Assembly (NCBI RefSeq): GCF_000091305.1 | Contig: NC_013929.1 | Span: forward strand, 558,001-622,000 | Reading direction: 5' to 3' | Length of the DNA stretch: 64,000 nucleotides | Source: Streptomyces scabiei 87.22 | Lineage (GTDB): Bacteria; Actinomycetota; Actinomycetes; Streptomycetales; Streptomycetaceae | Shown: in pieces, positions 42,787 to 51,648 of the stretch | How the letters are laid out: each line of letters starts with the position of its first letter | Position numbering within the stretch: the stretch's first letter is position 1 | The notes under the pieces: generated by a model | Seen by the model: only the letters and a program-made list of their open reading frames with translations | The model's database searches: none | Told to the model about the DNA's origin: nothing | Program-made: the position numbers and the translations under genes

Positions 42787-43818
42787 TCACACCCCCCGCG
42801 GTGCCGGTGCCGGACGTTCCCCCGAGCCTCGGATGATGAGGCGGGTGGGGACCGTGATCGTGCGGGCGCGGGTGCGGTCGCCGTCCAGGCGGGCCAGGGC
42901 GACGGTCGCGGCGGTTCTGCCGAGTTCCTCGGGGTTCTGGGCGACCACGGTCAGGGCCGGTTCGAGGGCGTCGGCGAGGGCCACGTCGTCGAAGGCGACG
43001 ACCGCCACGTCCTTGCGTCCGGTGCGGGCGAGTTCGGTCACTATCCCGAGCGCCACGATGTTGTTGCCGGCGAACAGGGCGGTGGGCGGGTCCGCCAGGC
43101 CCAGGAGCTGGGACGTGGCGGCGGAGGCACCGCGCTGGTCGTGGGCGTTGGTGATCAGGGCGCGGTCGGCGGGGAGGCCGGCCTCCTGGAGGGCGGAGCG
43201 GTAACCGGTCAGACGCTCGCGGCGGGTGTACAGCTTGGCGGGCAGGTCACCGATGAAGCCGATGCGGCGGTGGCCGTGGGCGATCAGGTGGGCGACGCCG
43301 TCGTGGGCGCCCGTACGGTTGCTGCTGACGACATGGTCCGTGGCCAGGGCCGCTCCGGGGCGGTCGAGGAACACGACGGGCAGCCCGGCGGCGCGGTGCG
43401 ACTTGAGGTGGGAGTGGTCGGCGCCGACGGACGGCACGACCATGAGGATGCTGATGCGGCGGGCCAGGAACTTGTCCGTCAGGGCGCGTTCGCGGTCCGG
43501 GTCGTCGGCGCTGGACCCCATGAGCAGGGTCAGGCCCCGGTCGCGGACGGTGTCCTCGATGCTGCTGGCCACGGCCCCGAAGAAGGGGTTGCCGAGGTCG
43601 GGGATGACCAGTCCGACGGTGGTGTCGGGGCCGCCGACCCGGATGTTGCGGGCCATGAGGTTCGGCTGGAAGCCCAGCTTGGCCACGGCGGCCATCACCT
43701 GTTCCCGCGTCTGGGCGGAGGCGGGTCCGTCCTCGTTGAGGACACGGGAGACGGTCTTGGCGCTGACGCCCACTTCGCGGGCGACGTCGGCCAGGGTGGG
43801 GCGGCGGTTCGCTGCCAT
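42787..43818 (-). CDS. LacI-family transcriptional repressor
   Basis: A 343-residue repressor. The helix-turn-helix is TLADVAREVGVSAKTVSRVLN (residues 8-28) and the hinge helix follows. The sugar-binding core includes VGLVIPDLGNPFF, GLPVVFLDRPG and VAVVAFDDVALADALEPALTVV. It lies beside a fructose/ribose-type ABC importer and a PfkB kinase. Three 14-bp operators with the LacI CG centre occur before these genes and are its probable targets. The inducer should be the transported sugar or its phosphate. Confidence 0.88.
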   Translation of the reverse strand: MAANRRPTLADVAREVGVSAKTVSRVLNEDGPASAQTREQVMAAVAKLGFQPNLMARNIRVGGPDTTVGLVIPDLGNPFFGAVASSIEDTVRDRGLTLLMGSSADDPDRERALTDKFLARRISILMVVPSVGADHSHLKSHRAAGLPVVFLDRPGAALATDHVVSSNRTGAHDGVAHLIAHGHRRIGFIGDLPAKLYTRRERLTGYRSALQEAGLPADRALITNAHDQRGASAATSQLLGLADPPTALFAGNNIVALGIVTELARTGRKDVAVVAFDDVALADALEPALTVVAQNPEELGRTAATVALARLDGDRTRARTITVPTRLIIRGSGERPAPAPRGV

Positions 43819-43899
43819 GGTGGAACGGTCTCCCTGCGCTCGTCGGTTCCGGCCGCGGCCTTCGGCCGGAACCCGTGAGTGGCTCGAATCGTGGCGGCG

Positions 43900-44736
43900 T
43901 CAGTCGGCCTGGACGCCGGCGGCCTTCGCCGCCGCGGAATCCGCAACGACAGTATCCCCGGCCTCGTCGACGGTGAGCGCACCGGTCATGATGGCGACGA
44001 CCTCGGCCATGGAGTAGTCGGAGGGCTTGATCACGGCGGCCCGCCTGCCGAGGCGGTGGACGTGGATCCGGTCGGCGATCTCGAAGACGTGCGGCATGTT
44101 GTGGCTGATGAGGACGACCGGCAGACCCTTGTCGCGGACCCGGCGAATCAGGTCGAGGACCTGGCCGGACTCCTTGACGCCGAGGGCGGCGGTGGGTTCG
44201 TCCATCACGACGACCGAGCGGGCCCAGGCCACGGAGCGGGCGACCGCGACGGCCTGACGCTGTCCGCCGGACAGGGTCTCGACCGACTGGGTCAGCGAGC
44301 GCAGTCCGATCTTCAGGTCGGCCATGTGCTCGGCGGCCTCGTCGCGCATGCGCTTCTTGTCGAGCATGCGGAAGACACTGCCGAGGACACCGGGCCGACG
44401 CAGTTCGCGTCCGAGGAACATGTTGGAGGCGATGTCCATGGAGGCGGCCACGGCGAGGTCCTGATAGACCGTCTCGATGCCGTGGGCACGGGCGCTCTGC
44501 GGTCCGGCGAAGGTGATCGGTTCGCCGTTGAGACGGATCTCGCCCTCGTCGGGGGTGACCGCTCCGGTGAGGGCCTTGATGAGGCTGGTCTTGCCCGCGC
44601 CGTTGTCGCCGATGACGGCGAGGACCTCGCCGGGCAGCAGATCGAAGTCGGCGCCGTCGATGGCGGTGACATGGCCGTAGCGCTTGACCAGGCCGCGGGC
44701 CTGCAGAACGGGCGTGACGGTGCTGGTGGCGGTCAT
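43900..44736 (-). CDS. Sugar ABC transporter ATPase (FrcA-like)
   Basis: A 278-residue single ATPase module: Walker A GDNGAGKTS, signature LSGGQRQ, Walker B VVMDEPTAALG and H-loop LISHNMP. A single-domain ATPase with a ribose-like binding protein and permease is typical of the FrcABC fructose importer, unlike the double RbsA/XylG type. Its ATG overlaps the permease stop (ATGA). The tail after residue 240 (SDYSMAEVVAIMTGAL) is usual for the family. Confidence 0.88.
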   Translation of the reverse strand: MTATSTVTPVLQARGLVKRYGHVTAIDGADFDLLPGEVLAVIGDNGAGKTSLIKALTGAVTPDEGEIRLNGEPITFAGPQSARAHGIETVYQDLAVAASMDIASNMFLGRELRRPGVLGSVFRMLDKKRMRDEAAEHMADLKIGLRSLTQSVETLSGGQRQAVAVARSVAWARSVVVMDEPTAALGVKESGQVLDLIRRVRDKGLPVVLISHNMPHVFEIADRIHVHRLGRRAAVIKPSDYSMAEVVAIMTGALTVDEAGDTVVADSAAAKAAGVQAD

Positions 44737-45746
44737 CGTGCCTTCTTCCGGGAGATCTGGTCGACGGTCACCGCGAGGATCACCAGGACGCCGGTGATCA
44801 GGGTCTGGTAGATGGACGCGACGCCCATCAGCTGCAGACCGTTGCGGAAGACACCGACGATGAGGACGCCGATGAACGTGCCGAGCACCGAGCCGCGGCC
44901 GCCGAAGAGGCTGGTGCCGCCGAGGACCACGGCGGTGATGCTGTCGAGGTTGTCGGTCTGCCCGGCCTGCGGGTCACCGACGCCGGTGCGGGAGATGAGC
45001 AGCAGGGCGGCGATGCCGTAGAGGATGCCGGCGACGGTGTAGACGCCGATGGTGAGCCGGCCCGTGCGGATGCCGTTCAGGCGCGCGGCCTCCGGGCTGT
45101 TGCCCAGCGCGTAGACGTGGCGGCCCCAGCCGGTGTTGCTCAGGGTGTAGGCGAGCAGAAGGAACAGGGCGATCGTGACCAGGGACCCGTAGGTGATGTC
45201 GGTCTTGCCGAGCGGGAAGGTCTGTCCCAAAGCCGTGAGCGGGCCGGGGAGGTTGGTGACGGTCTGTTCCTCGGAATAGATGTGGGTCAGGGCGAACGCC
45301 ACGTTGAGCATGCCGAGGGTGACGATGAACGGCGGCAGCGGGATCTTCTGCACCAGCAGCCCGTTGAGCAGTCCGAAGCCGCCGCAGACGACCAGGCCCA
45401 GGGCGATGGCGGCGAGCGGGGGCAGGGAGCCCTCCGCGGCCATCTTGGCGATCATGATGCTGCCGAACGCCATCACGGCACCGCACGACAGGTCGATGCC
45501 CGCCGTGAGGATGATCAGGGTCTGTCCGATGGCGAGGGTGCCGACGACCATGACCTGCTGCACGATCAGCGAGAAGTTCCCGCCGGTGAGGAACTGGTCG
45601 GAGGAGAGGGAGAAGAAGGCGCAGGCCAGGATCAGGGCGACCAGGGGACCGGTGGTCGGTGCCGTGAGCAGCCGGCGGGCCGGATTGGGTGCTTTGAGCT
45701 CGGCGTACGGCGAGGACGTGCCCGGAGGTGTGGTCGTGGCAGTCAT
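44733..45746 (-). CDS. Sugar ABC transporter permease (FrcC/RbsC-like)
   Basis: A 337-residue permease with about eight to ten membrane helices. Family features include FLTGGNFSLIVQQVMVVGTLAIGQTLIILTAGIDLS (in parts), GLLVQKIPLPPFIVTLGM and LGGTSLFGGRGSVLGTFIGVLI. It forms the channel of the monosaccharide importer. It follows the binding-protein gene after a 153-bp gap holding a strong hairpin and overlaps the ATPase start. Confidence 0.9.
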   Translation of the reverse strand: MTATTTPPGTSSPYAELKAPNPARRLLTAPTTGPLVALILACAFFSLSSDQFLTGGNFSLIVQQVMVVGTLAIGQTLIILTAGIDLSCGAVMAFGSIMIAKMAAEGSLPPLAAIALGLVVCGGFGLLNGLLVQKIPLPPFIVTLGMLNVAFALTHIYSEEQTVTNLPGPLTALGQTFPLGKTDITYGSLVTIALFLLLAYTLSNTGWGRHVYALGNSPEAARLNGIRTGRLTIGVYTVAGILYGIAALLLISRTGVGDPQAGQTDNLDSITAVVLGGTSLFGGRGSVLGTFIGVLIVGVFRNGLQLMGVASIYQTLITGVLVILAVTVDQISRKKAR

Positions 45747-45819
45747 GCGAAGTCCTTGTCGTCAAGACAGAGGTCGTCGCCCGCGCTGATCGGGAGGATC
45801 GGCGGACAGGAGGACGGGC

Positions 45820-45857
45820 GGGCGGCCGCCCCGGTCGGAGGGAGGGGGCGGCCGCCC
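45820..45857 (-). terminator. Intercistronic hairpin after the binding-protein gene
   Basis: GGGCGGCCGCCCC at 45820-45832 pairs with GGGGCGGCCGCCC at 45845-45857. A second small stem lies at 45869-45889. The position between binding protein and permease suggests partial termination or mRNA protection, giving more binding protein than permease. Confidence 0.6.
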
Positions 45858-45899
45858 CGCTGAAGGGTGAGGCCCCGTCGCAGGGCCTCGGGGAGCGGC

Positions 45900-46928
45900 T
45901 CAGCCCCAGCAGTTCTCCAGGCCGTAGACGGTGTCCTTGGAGGTGACCCCGTCCTGCGGCTTGTCGGTGATCAGGGTGACGCCCGTGTCGGTGTAACCGG
46001 ATGCCTTCTTGCCGTCCTTGGCGTACGTGACGACGGCCTTGACACCCTCGGCGGCCATCTTCAGCGGGTACTGCTGCGAGGTCGCGGCGATCTTGCCGTC
46101 CTTGACGGCCTGGGTGCCGGTGCAGCCGCCGTCGACGGAGACGATCAGGACGTCCTTCTCGCGGCCCTTGGCCTTGAGCGCGGTGTACGCGCCGAGCGCG
46201 GCCGGCTCGTTGATCGTGTAGACGACGTTGATGTCCGGCTCCTTCTGGAGGCAGTTCTCCATCGCCGTCTGGCCCTTGGCCTGGTCGCCGCCGGTGTCCT
46301 GGGCACAGGCGACGTCCTTGTCGGTGGCGCCGAAGCCCTTGAGGAATCCGTTGTGCCGCTGGACGCCGACGGAGACGCCGGGCGCGAGGTCGAGGGCGGC
46401 TATCTTCGCCTTCTTGCCCTTCATGGCGGCCTTGGCGTACTCGCCGATCAGCTCGCCCGCCTTGAGGTTGTCGGTGGCGAACAGGGCGTCGACGGCGCTC
46501 TCGGGCTCGGTGGGGGTGTCGAGGGCGATCACGAGGACGCCCTTGGCCTTGGCCTTCTCGATCGCGGGCACGATGGCCTTGGAGTCGCTCGGGGTGATCA
46601 GGATGCCCTTCACACCGGCGGCCACCATGTTCTCGATGGCGGTGACCTGACCGGCGTTGTCGCCGTCGAACTTGCCGGCCGCCGTCATCAGCTTGACGCC
46701 CTCGGCGTCCGCGGCCTTCTCGGCGCCTTCCTTCATCTTCACGAAGAACGGGTTGGTGTCGGTCTTGGTGATCAGACCGACCTTGACCTCGCCCGAACCG
46801 GAGCCCGAGCCCGAGCCGGTGGAGGTGGAACCCGAGCCGGATCCGCAAGCCGTCAGGGTGAGGGCCGCGACGCCCGCGACGGCGGCAGTTCTGACGAGGG
46901 AGGAGGACAGGCGAGCGGTACGAGACAT
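45900..46928 (-). CDS. Sugar-binding lipoprotein (FrcB/RbsB-like)
   Basis: A 342-residue periplasmic-type binding protein with lipobox LTAC near residue 26 and a Gly-Ser linker ([19 protein letters not shown]). The fold is of the ribose/galactose type: [24 protein letters not shown] (in part), [24 protein letters not shown] (in part), [13 protein letters not shown] and a C-terminal ENCWG. Close relatives bind fructose. It is the first gene of the importer operon and lies divergent from the kinase, with two operators between them. Confidence 0.88.
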   Translation of the reverse strand: MSRTARLSSSLVRTAAVAGVAALTLTACGSGSGSTSTGSGSGSGSGEVKVGLITKTDTNPFFVKMKEGAEKAADAEGVKLMTAAGKFDGDNAGQVTAIENMVAAGVKGILITPSDSKAIVPAIEKAKAKGVLVIALDTPTEPESAVDALFATDNLKAGELIGEYAKAAMKGKKAKIAALDLAPGVSVGVQRHNGFLKGFGATDKDVACAQDTGGDQAKGQTAMENCLQKEPDINVVYTINEPAALGAYTALKAKGREKDVLIVSVDGGCTGTQAVKDGKIAATSQQYPLKMAAEGVKAVVTYAKDGKKASGYTDTGVTLITDKPQDGVTSKDTVYGLENCWG

Positions 46929-46990
46929 GTGCGACTCCTGTGGGATAGCGGACGGCGCGGAGGTCAGGTTCGGTGCGCACCGTCCGGGGG

Positions 46991-47004
46991 TGTCATCGTT
47001 GACT
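46991..47004. promoter_or_regulatory. LacI-type operator, copy 1
   Basis: TGTCATCGTTGACT, one mismatch to the other copies, 63 bp before the binding-protein start. Confidence 0.65.
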
Positions 47005-47006
47005 TA

Positions 47007-47020
47007 TGTCATCGTTGACA
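47007..47020. promoter_or_regulatory. LacI-type operator, copy 2
   Basis: TGTCATCGTTGACA: half-sites TGTCA and TGACA around the CG-centred core that LacI-family proteins favour. It starts 16 bp after copy 1, so two dimers could bind side by side, and lies 159 bp before the kinase start. Confidence 0.7.
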
Positions 47021-47178
47021 CTGCCTGGCGAGGATGATGGACTCCGTCTCCCGGAAACGTCAATGCCCTGCACTCGTCACAAATCGGCAACGTAGGCGCC
47101 CGTCGCCCCCGCAGCCGTCCGGCAGCGGGGGCGGGGCGCGTCCGGCAGGCCCCTTCGTTCGTCAGAGAAGAGCAGCTC

Positions 47179-48141
47179 ATGAGCCCGCGTCAGATCACCG
47201 TTCTGGGAGAGTGCGTCGCGGACGCCTTCGCCGAACCCTCCAGCGCCTCGAACGAACTCGCCCTGCGCGTCCTGCCGGGCGGCGGTCCCGCGAACACGGC
47301 CGTGGCCCTGGCCCGGCTGGGGACCCCGGCCCGCTTCCTCGCCCGGTTGTCCGGCGATGTGTTCGGCCGCCTGTTCCGGGCGCATCTGGAGGCGTCCGGG
47401 GTGGACCTGTCGAGCGCCGTCCGGGCCGCCGAGCCCAGCACCCTCGCCGTGGCGGAGCTGGACTCGACGGGGCAGGCCAGCTTCTCCTTCCACGCCCAGA
47501 ACACGGCCGACTGGCAGTGGACGGCCGCCGAGCTGGCACGGGTGGACCTGTCCGGAACCGCCTGTCTGCACACCGGGTCACTGGCCCTCGTGCGGGAACC
47601 CGGCGCGGCGGCGGTGGAGGAATTCCTGGCGGCGGCCGCCCCGACCGCGACCATCAGCATCGACCCCAACGTCCGCCCCCTGCTGGTGCGGCCCGAGGTC
47701 TACCGTGCCCGGCTGGCCCACTGGTGCGCCCTCACCGACGTGCTGCGGCTGAGCGAGGACGACCTGGAGCTGCTGCTGCCGGGCACCCCGCCGGAGCAGG
47801 CGTGCGACATCTGGCACGCGGCCGGCGCCCGGCTCGTGGTGATCACGCGCGGCGCAGACGGCGTCCTGGCCTCGCTCGACGGCGAGCGCGTGCGGGTGTC
47901 CGCCGTGCGCACGGCGGTCGCCGACACGGTCGGGGCGGGGGACTCCTTCACCGCCGGGCTGCTGCACCACCTCGGCGCCCGCGGCCTCCTCGGCGGCCGG
48001 CTCACGGGGCTCCGCCTCGACGACGTCGCGGAGGCGTGCCGCTTCGCCGTCCGGGTCGCCGCCCTGACCTGCTCGGTGGTGGGCCCCAACCCGCCGTGGG
48101 AGAACCAGTTGACGCAGCTCACCACGGCCGACCTCGTCTGA
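47179..48141 (+). CDS. PfkB-family carbohydrate kinase (fructokinase-like)
   Basis: A 320-residue ribokinase-like kinase. The N-terminal signature is VLPGGGPANTAVALARLG and the C-terminal PfkB motif is DTVGAGDSFTAGLL, with the catalytic Asp in GAGD. It should phosphorylate the sugar taken up by the adjacent FrcABC-type importer; fructose is the best guess. It is divergent from the importer operon with two operators in between. The ATG at 47179 has a weak AGAGAAGAG site upstream. Confidence 0.88.
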   Translation: MSPRQITVLGECVADAFAEPSSASNELALRVLPGGGPANTAVALARLGTPARFLARLSGDVFGRLFRAHLEASGVDLSSAVRAAEPSTLAVAELDSTGQASFSFHAQNTADWQWTAAELARVDLSGTACLHTGSLALVREPGAAAVEEFLAAAAPTATISIDPNVRPLLVRPEVYRARLAHWCALTDVLRLSEDDLELLLPGTPPEQACDIWHAAGARLVVITRGADGVLASLDGERVRVSAVRTAVADTVGAGDSFTAGLLHHLGARGLLGGRLTGLRLDDVAEACRFAVRVAALTCSVVGPNPPWENQLTQLTTADLV

Positions 48142-48222
48142 CGGCCGCCGCGCCGACCTCGCTGCGGCACGGCCGGAGTGTTGACGCACCGGCCGGACCC
48201 ACCCCATCATCGGGCCACGCGA

Positions 48223-48236
48223 TGTCATCGTTGACA
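48223..48236. promoter_or_regulatory. LacI-type operator, copy 3
   Basis: TGTCATCGTTGACA, identical to copy 2 and flanked by A and T. A reverse half-site CGATGACA follows at 48245-48252. It lies before the small monooxygenase gene, placing that gene in the sugar regulon. Confidence 0.7.
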
Positions 48237-48344
48237 TGAGTCCGCGATGACATCCGGCCTGCGTCGACGACGACGGCCCCGGGAGGGCGTCGCTCCGCCC
48301 GTGACCTGCCCGCGAACCGACCCCGACCCCGGAGGCACCACACC

Positions 48345-48638
48345 GTGAACAAGACCCTGCTCGCCGAGTTCACCGCCCGCGAGGGCGCACAGGACGAGGT
48401 CGCCCGCCTGATCGTGGAGTACGCCGAGAAGGTGCGCGAGGAGGACGGCAACATCACCTTCGACGTCTACACCAAGGCGTCCCGCCCCCGCGCCTTCTGG
48501 ATCTTCGAGGTGTACCGGGACGAGGACGCGTTCCAGGCCCACATCGCGGCCCCGTACGGCGGCCCGTTCAACGCGGCGCTCGCCCCGCTGATCGAGGAGG
48601 ACGCCTCGGTGCTGACCTTCCTCGACCCGGTGGCCTGA
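48345..48638 (+). CDS. Small ABM-family monooxygenase-like protein
   Basis: A 97-residue antibiotic-biosynthesis-monooxygenase (YgiN/quinol monooxygenase-like) protein. The dimeric ferredoxin-like fold is visible as LLAEFTARE, ARLIVEYAEKVREEDGNITFDVY and FWIFEVYRDEDAFQAHIAAPY, read in parts. Such proteins oxidise quinols or act as small sugar-pathway accessory enzymes. The GTG start has GGAGG 9 bases upstream. An exact LacI-type operator lies 109 bp before it, so it responds with the importer and kinase. Confidence 0.83.
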   Translation: MNKTLLAEFTAREGAQDEVARLIVEYAEKVREEDGNITFDVYTKASRPRAFWIFEVYRDEDAFQAHIAAPYGGPFNAALAPLIEEDASVLTFLDPVA

Positions 48639-48668
48639 CGCGCGGCCCCTCCGGCGCCGTCGCCCTTC

Positions 48669-49208
48669 TCACTCGCCGTCCCGTCCGGAGCCGCCCCGGC
48701 CTCTCGGCCCGGCGGGATGCCCCGGGCCGGGCGGCACCCGGCCGACGCGCAGCTCGACCGGCTCCTCCTCCCACTCCGCTCGGGTACGAGGCGGCGGCAG
48801 CTCCACGCCCGCGATCCAGGCCGGGGCCGAGAACTCCCGGCGGAGCCGGTCGAGCAGCCGGCGAGCCGTGTCCCGCGTCCGGGGAGAGCCCTCGGGATCG
48901 TCGATGCTCAGGCCCAGCACGGCCGCCCCGTCGTGCGTCGGCGCGATGACGGCCCCGTAGAAGGCACGCGCCCGGACGTACAGCGCGAAGCCGTCGCCGG
49001 AGCCGTCGCCGGAGCCGTCCCCCGGCCGCAGCTCGGCGAGCGCCTCGGCGTCACCCACGTGCGGCTCCCCCACGACATGGGTGCGCACGAAGGCGCGCAG
49101 TCGCTCGTCACCGGGGTCGGCCGTGTCGACGTGGCGGTCGATGAAGGTGCGGAGGACGTCGGGTGTGCAGCACGGCACCCACACATAGACGTCCAGGCAC
49201 GGAGGCAC
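48669..49208 (-). CDS. Unknown protein, co-oriented with the DUF5685-like gene
   Basis: A 179-residue protein from a GTG start with no strong ribosome site, 15 bp after the upstream gene. It begins PPCLDVYVWVPCCTPDVLRTFIDRHVD and contains a short Gly-Asp-Ser repeat (GDGSGDGSGDG) encoded by a 12-base tandem. FALYVRARAFYGAVIAPTHDGAAVLGLSIDDP forms the likely core (in parts). No family is recognised. The C-terminal 25 residues are Gly/Arg/Pro-rich and probably disordered. Confidence 0.6.
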   Translation of the reverse strand: MPPCLDVYVWVPCCTPDVLRTFIDRHVDTADPGDERLRAFVRTHVVGEPHVGDAEALAELRPGDGSGDGSGDGFALYVRARAFYGAVIAPTHDGAAVLGLSIDDPEGSPRTRDTARRLLDRLRREFSAPAWIAGVELPPPRTRAEWEEEPVELRVGRVPPGPGHPAGPRGRGGSGRDGE

Positions 49209-49223
49209 GACCTGATCCCGCCG

Positions 49224-50609
49224 TCAGTCGCAGCAGTCGCAGCAGCACTTGCACGGATTGCAGCAGCCGCCCCCACCGCCGCCGCAGCCGTCGCCCGAGC
49301 CGCCTCCGGAACCGCCCGACCCGCCGGAGCCATGGCCACCCGAGCCGTGACCGCCGCCGCCCGAACCGCCTTGGTAGCCACCCGAGTTGCCGCCGCCCGA
49401 GCCGCCGGACCAGCCGTCGCCCCCGGACCCGTCGCGGCCCGGGCCGCCGTCGCGGTTGTCGTTGCCGAACGAGAAGTCCCCGTCGTCCGGGCCCTCGTCG
49501 TCGCAGGTGCAGCAGCGGGAGCACAGCCCGCAGGATCCGCACAGCCGGTCCCATCGGCCGCACCGCCGGCACTCGCCCTCCCTCGGCCGGCCCGACATCA
49601 TCCGGGCGCCCTCGGGGGTGGCGTCCGTGAGCGCGCCGACGCCGCAGGCCGCGTCCGTGCCGGTCCGTTCGGCGGGTTCCGTCGCCGTACGGAGTCCCAG
49701 CCAGGGCAGCATCCGTACGCTCCGCCCCCGGGCGCGGTGCTGGTGGTGACGGTGCCGAGGGTCGAAGGCACGGTCGACGGCACGTTCCAACTCGCCGCCC
49801 AGCAGCGCCCGCACCAGCCGACCGTCCACGAACTCGGCGTCGGACAGGGCGAGCCGGATGCCTCGCACCGCGTCGTCGCACAGCCGGCGCACCTCGGCGT
49901 GGTCGGCGCCGGTCACGGCGATCGGATTCCAGGCGCCGGACGCCCGGTCCGCGTCCAGGTCCTCCACCGCGTCCAGCAGATGCGCCAGCCTGCCGAAGAG
50001 ACGGCCCGCCTCGGCCAGCGGTTCGGCGTTGCCGGGCCGGCCGGCGAGCACCGCGGTGTGGGCGAAGGCGGCCGCGGTCGCCGTCTCCGTGGGTTCGGTG
50101 ACCGTCAGCAGCGAGCCACCGGGGCGGGTCGTCCGCTCGATCCCGGGCTGGCGGTCGACCGCGGCGAGCAGCACGGCGGTGTCGAAGCCGAGCCGTTCGC
50201 CGCCCGCGGCACCCGCGCGGTCCCAGCCGTGGGCGATCCTGCGGGCCGCCAGCGTGACCGGACGGCGCCCCAACAGGCCGTCGCCGTCGGCCACATGGTC
50301 GCGTATCTTGGCCGCGGCCAGCACCAGCGACACCGTCGCCGCCAGCCGGGCGCCCTCGCCCTGGGCCACGTCCGCCGAGCGCATGCCCCGCAGCGGGCAC
50401 GGGCCGGCGCCCCGCCGCCGGTCGCCGCTGCGCTCCGACTGTGCCTCGGTGAGCACCGAGACGATGAGGCCGTCGTAGTTGGTCGCCACCCGCGCGAACT
50501 GGCCGTACTCCCCGCGCAGTGCCAGGCACAGCCCGCACAGGTGCGCCATCCACTCGGTACGCATGCCGTCGCCCAGGCGATGCCGGCACGGTCTGATGAT
50601 TCCGAACAC
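49224..50609 (-). CDS. DUF5685-like protein with Gly-rich linker and Cys-rich tail
   Basis: A 461-residue protein. The first 280 residues match the actinobacterial DUF5685 type: FGIIRPCRHRLG, MAHLCGLCLALRGEYGQFARVATNYDGL (in part), GPCPLRG, and a helical region ending LLGGELERAVDRAF. The conserved cysteine-histidine pattern suggests a bound metal. A CRRCGRWDRLCGSCGLCSRCCTC segment (read in parts), about 90 residues of Gly/Ser, and a terminal CCNPCKCCCDCC follow. The tail is unusual and could bind metals or carry lipids or linkages. The GTG at 50609 has GGGGGAG 9 bases upstream. Function unknown. Confidence 0.65.
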   Translation of the reverse strand: MFGIIRPCRHRLGDGMRTEWMAHLCGLCLALRGEYGQFARVATNYDGLIVSVLTEAQSERSGDRRRGAGPCPLRGMRSADVAQGEGARLAATVSLVLAAAKIRDHVADGDGLLGRRPVTLAARRIAHGWDRAGAAGGERLGFDTAVLLAAVDRQPGIERTTRPGGSLLTVTEPTETATAAAFAHTAVLAGRPGNAEPLAEAGRLFGRLAHLLDAVEDLDADRASGAWNPIAVTGADHAEVRRLCDDAVRGIRLALSDAEFVDGRLVRALLGGELERAVDRAFDPRHRHHQHRARGRSVRMLPWLGLRTATEPAERTGTDAACGVGALTDATPEGARMMSGRPREGECRRCGRWDRLCGSCGLCSRCCTCDDEGPDDGDFSFGNDNRDGGPGRDGSGGDGWSGGSGGGNSGGYQGGSGGGGHGSGGHGSGGSGGSGGGSGDGCGGGGGGCCNPCKCCCDCCD

Positions 50610-50874
50610 CGAAGTTCTCCCCCGCAGATCCCGCAGATACGGCCCACCGGACGGGCCGGCCGCACGGCTCACCGGCGCGGCCGCCCGACCGTCCATGAGG
50701 CACGGCCACGCGACCCTCCGAAAGACACGGCCACGCGTGACATCGACGCGCGGCCGACATCCTAAATGGTCGATTCCGCGCGGTGTCGACGGAGGCGGGA
50801 ACGAGGGACCGGGGCGGAGCCCGGTGGCGATAATCGGGTGATCGCGTGGGACAGGTGTGCCTAGGGTGCCCGCC

Positions 50875-51624
50875 ATGGACCCAGCCGACTTCTACACCGG
50901 CATCGTCGCCGAACTGTACGCGCCCCTCAAGGCCTTCTCCCAGGACCCGGAGCCGTACGCGGACTTCGTCCGGCGCGCCGGGGTTCCCGCGCTGGAGCTG
51001 GGGTGCGGGGACGGCGACCCGCTGCTGGAGCTGTGCCGACGCGGGCTGGAGGTCGACGGCGTCGACTCCTCCGCGGACATGCTCGAACGGCTCCGGCTGC
51101 GGGCGGAGGAACAGGACGTCCGCACCACCGTGTTCCACCAGCGCATGGAGGCTCTGAGCCTGCCCCGTCGCTACCGGGCGGTCTTCCTCGCCGGGCCGAC
51201 CTTCACCCTGCTCCCGGACGACACCGTGGCGCTGGCCGCCCTGAAGGGCATCCGCGCCCATCTGACGGACGACGGCAGTGTCCTGGTGCCCCTGTTCGTC
51301 CCCGAACCGACGCCCGCCGACCAGATCGGCCGGGTGCGCACGGCCACCGCGGCCGACGGCGCCGAACTCCGGGTCTCCGTCGTCGCCGAGGAACGCAACG
51401 AGTCGGCCCGGACGCGGACGACGGTGCTGCGCTACGAACGCCACCAGCGCTCGGACAGCACGGTGGTGGACCGGCCGTGGGTCCTGCACTGGTACACCCG
51501 CGACGGGTTCGAGAAGCTGGCCACGGCCGCCGGGCTGACCGTGGCCTCGGTCACCGATCCGCAGGGCGGGCCCGCCCCGGCCGACGGCACCGATCTGCAC
51601 GTCCTGCTCCGCGCCGCCCCCTGA
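50875..51624 (+). CDS. Class I SAM-dependent methyltransferase
   Basis: A 249-residue methyltransferase: motif I ALELGCGDGDPLLELC, acidic loop VDGVDSSADMLERLRLRA, then RYRAVFLAGPTFTLLPDD and DGSVLVPLFVP. The central TFTLLPDD element is frequent in actinobacterial small-molecule methyltransferases. A TAGGGT -10 element ends 7 bases before the ATG and no ribosome site exists, so it may be read from a leaderless transcript. Substrate unknown. Confidence 0.8.
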   Translation: MDPADFYTGIVAELYAPLKAFSQDPEPYADFVRRAGVPALELGCGDGDPLLELCRRGLEVDGVDSSADMLERLRLRAEEQDVRTTVFHQRMEALSLPRRYRAVFLAGPTFTLLPDDTVALAALKGIRAHLTDDGSVLVPLFVPEPTPADQIGRVRTATAADGAELRVSVVAEERNESARTRTTVLRYERHQRSDSTVVDRPWVLHWYTRDGFEKLATAAGLTVASVTDPQGGPAPADGTDLHVLLRAAP

Positions 51625-51648
51625 CAGGCGGCACGGACCGCGGGGCCG

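Noticed and set aside
48669..51600. Long antisense frames across the DUF5685 region (up to 830 codons)
   Set aside because: They show only low-complexity Arg/Pro/Gly sequence, and the opposite frames hold recognisable families.
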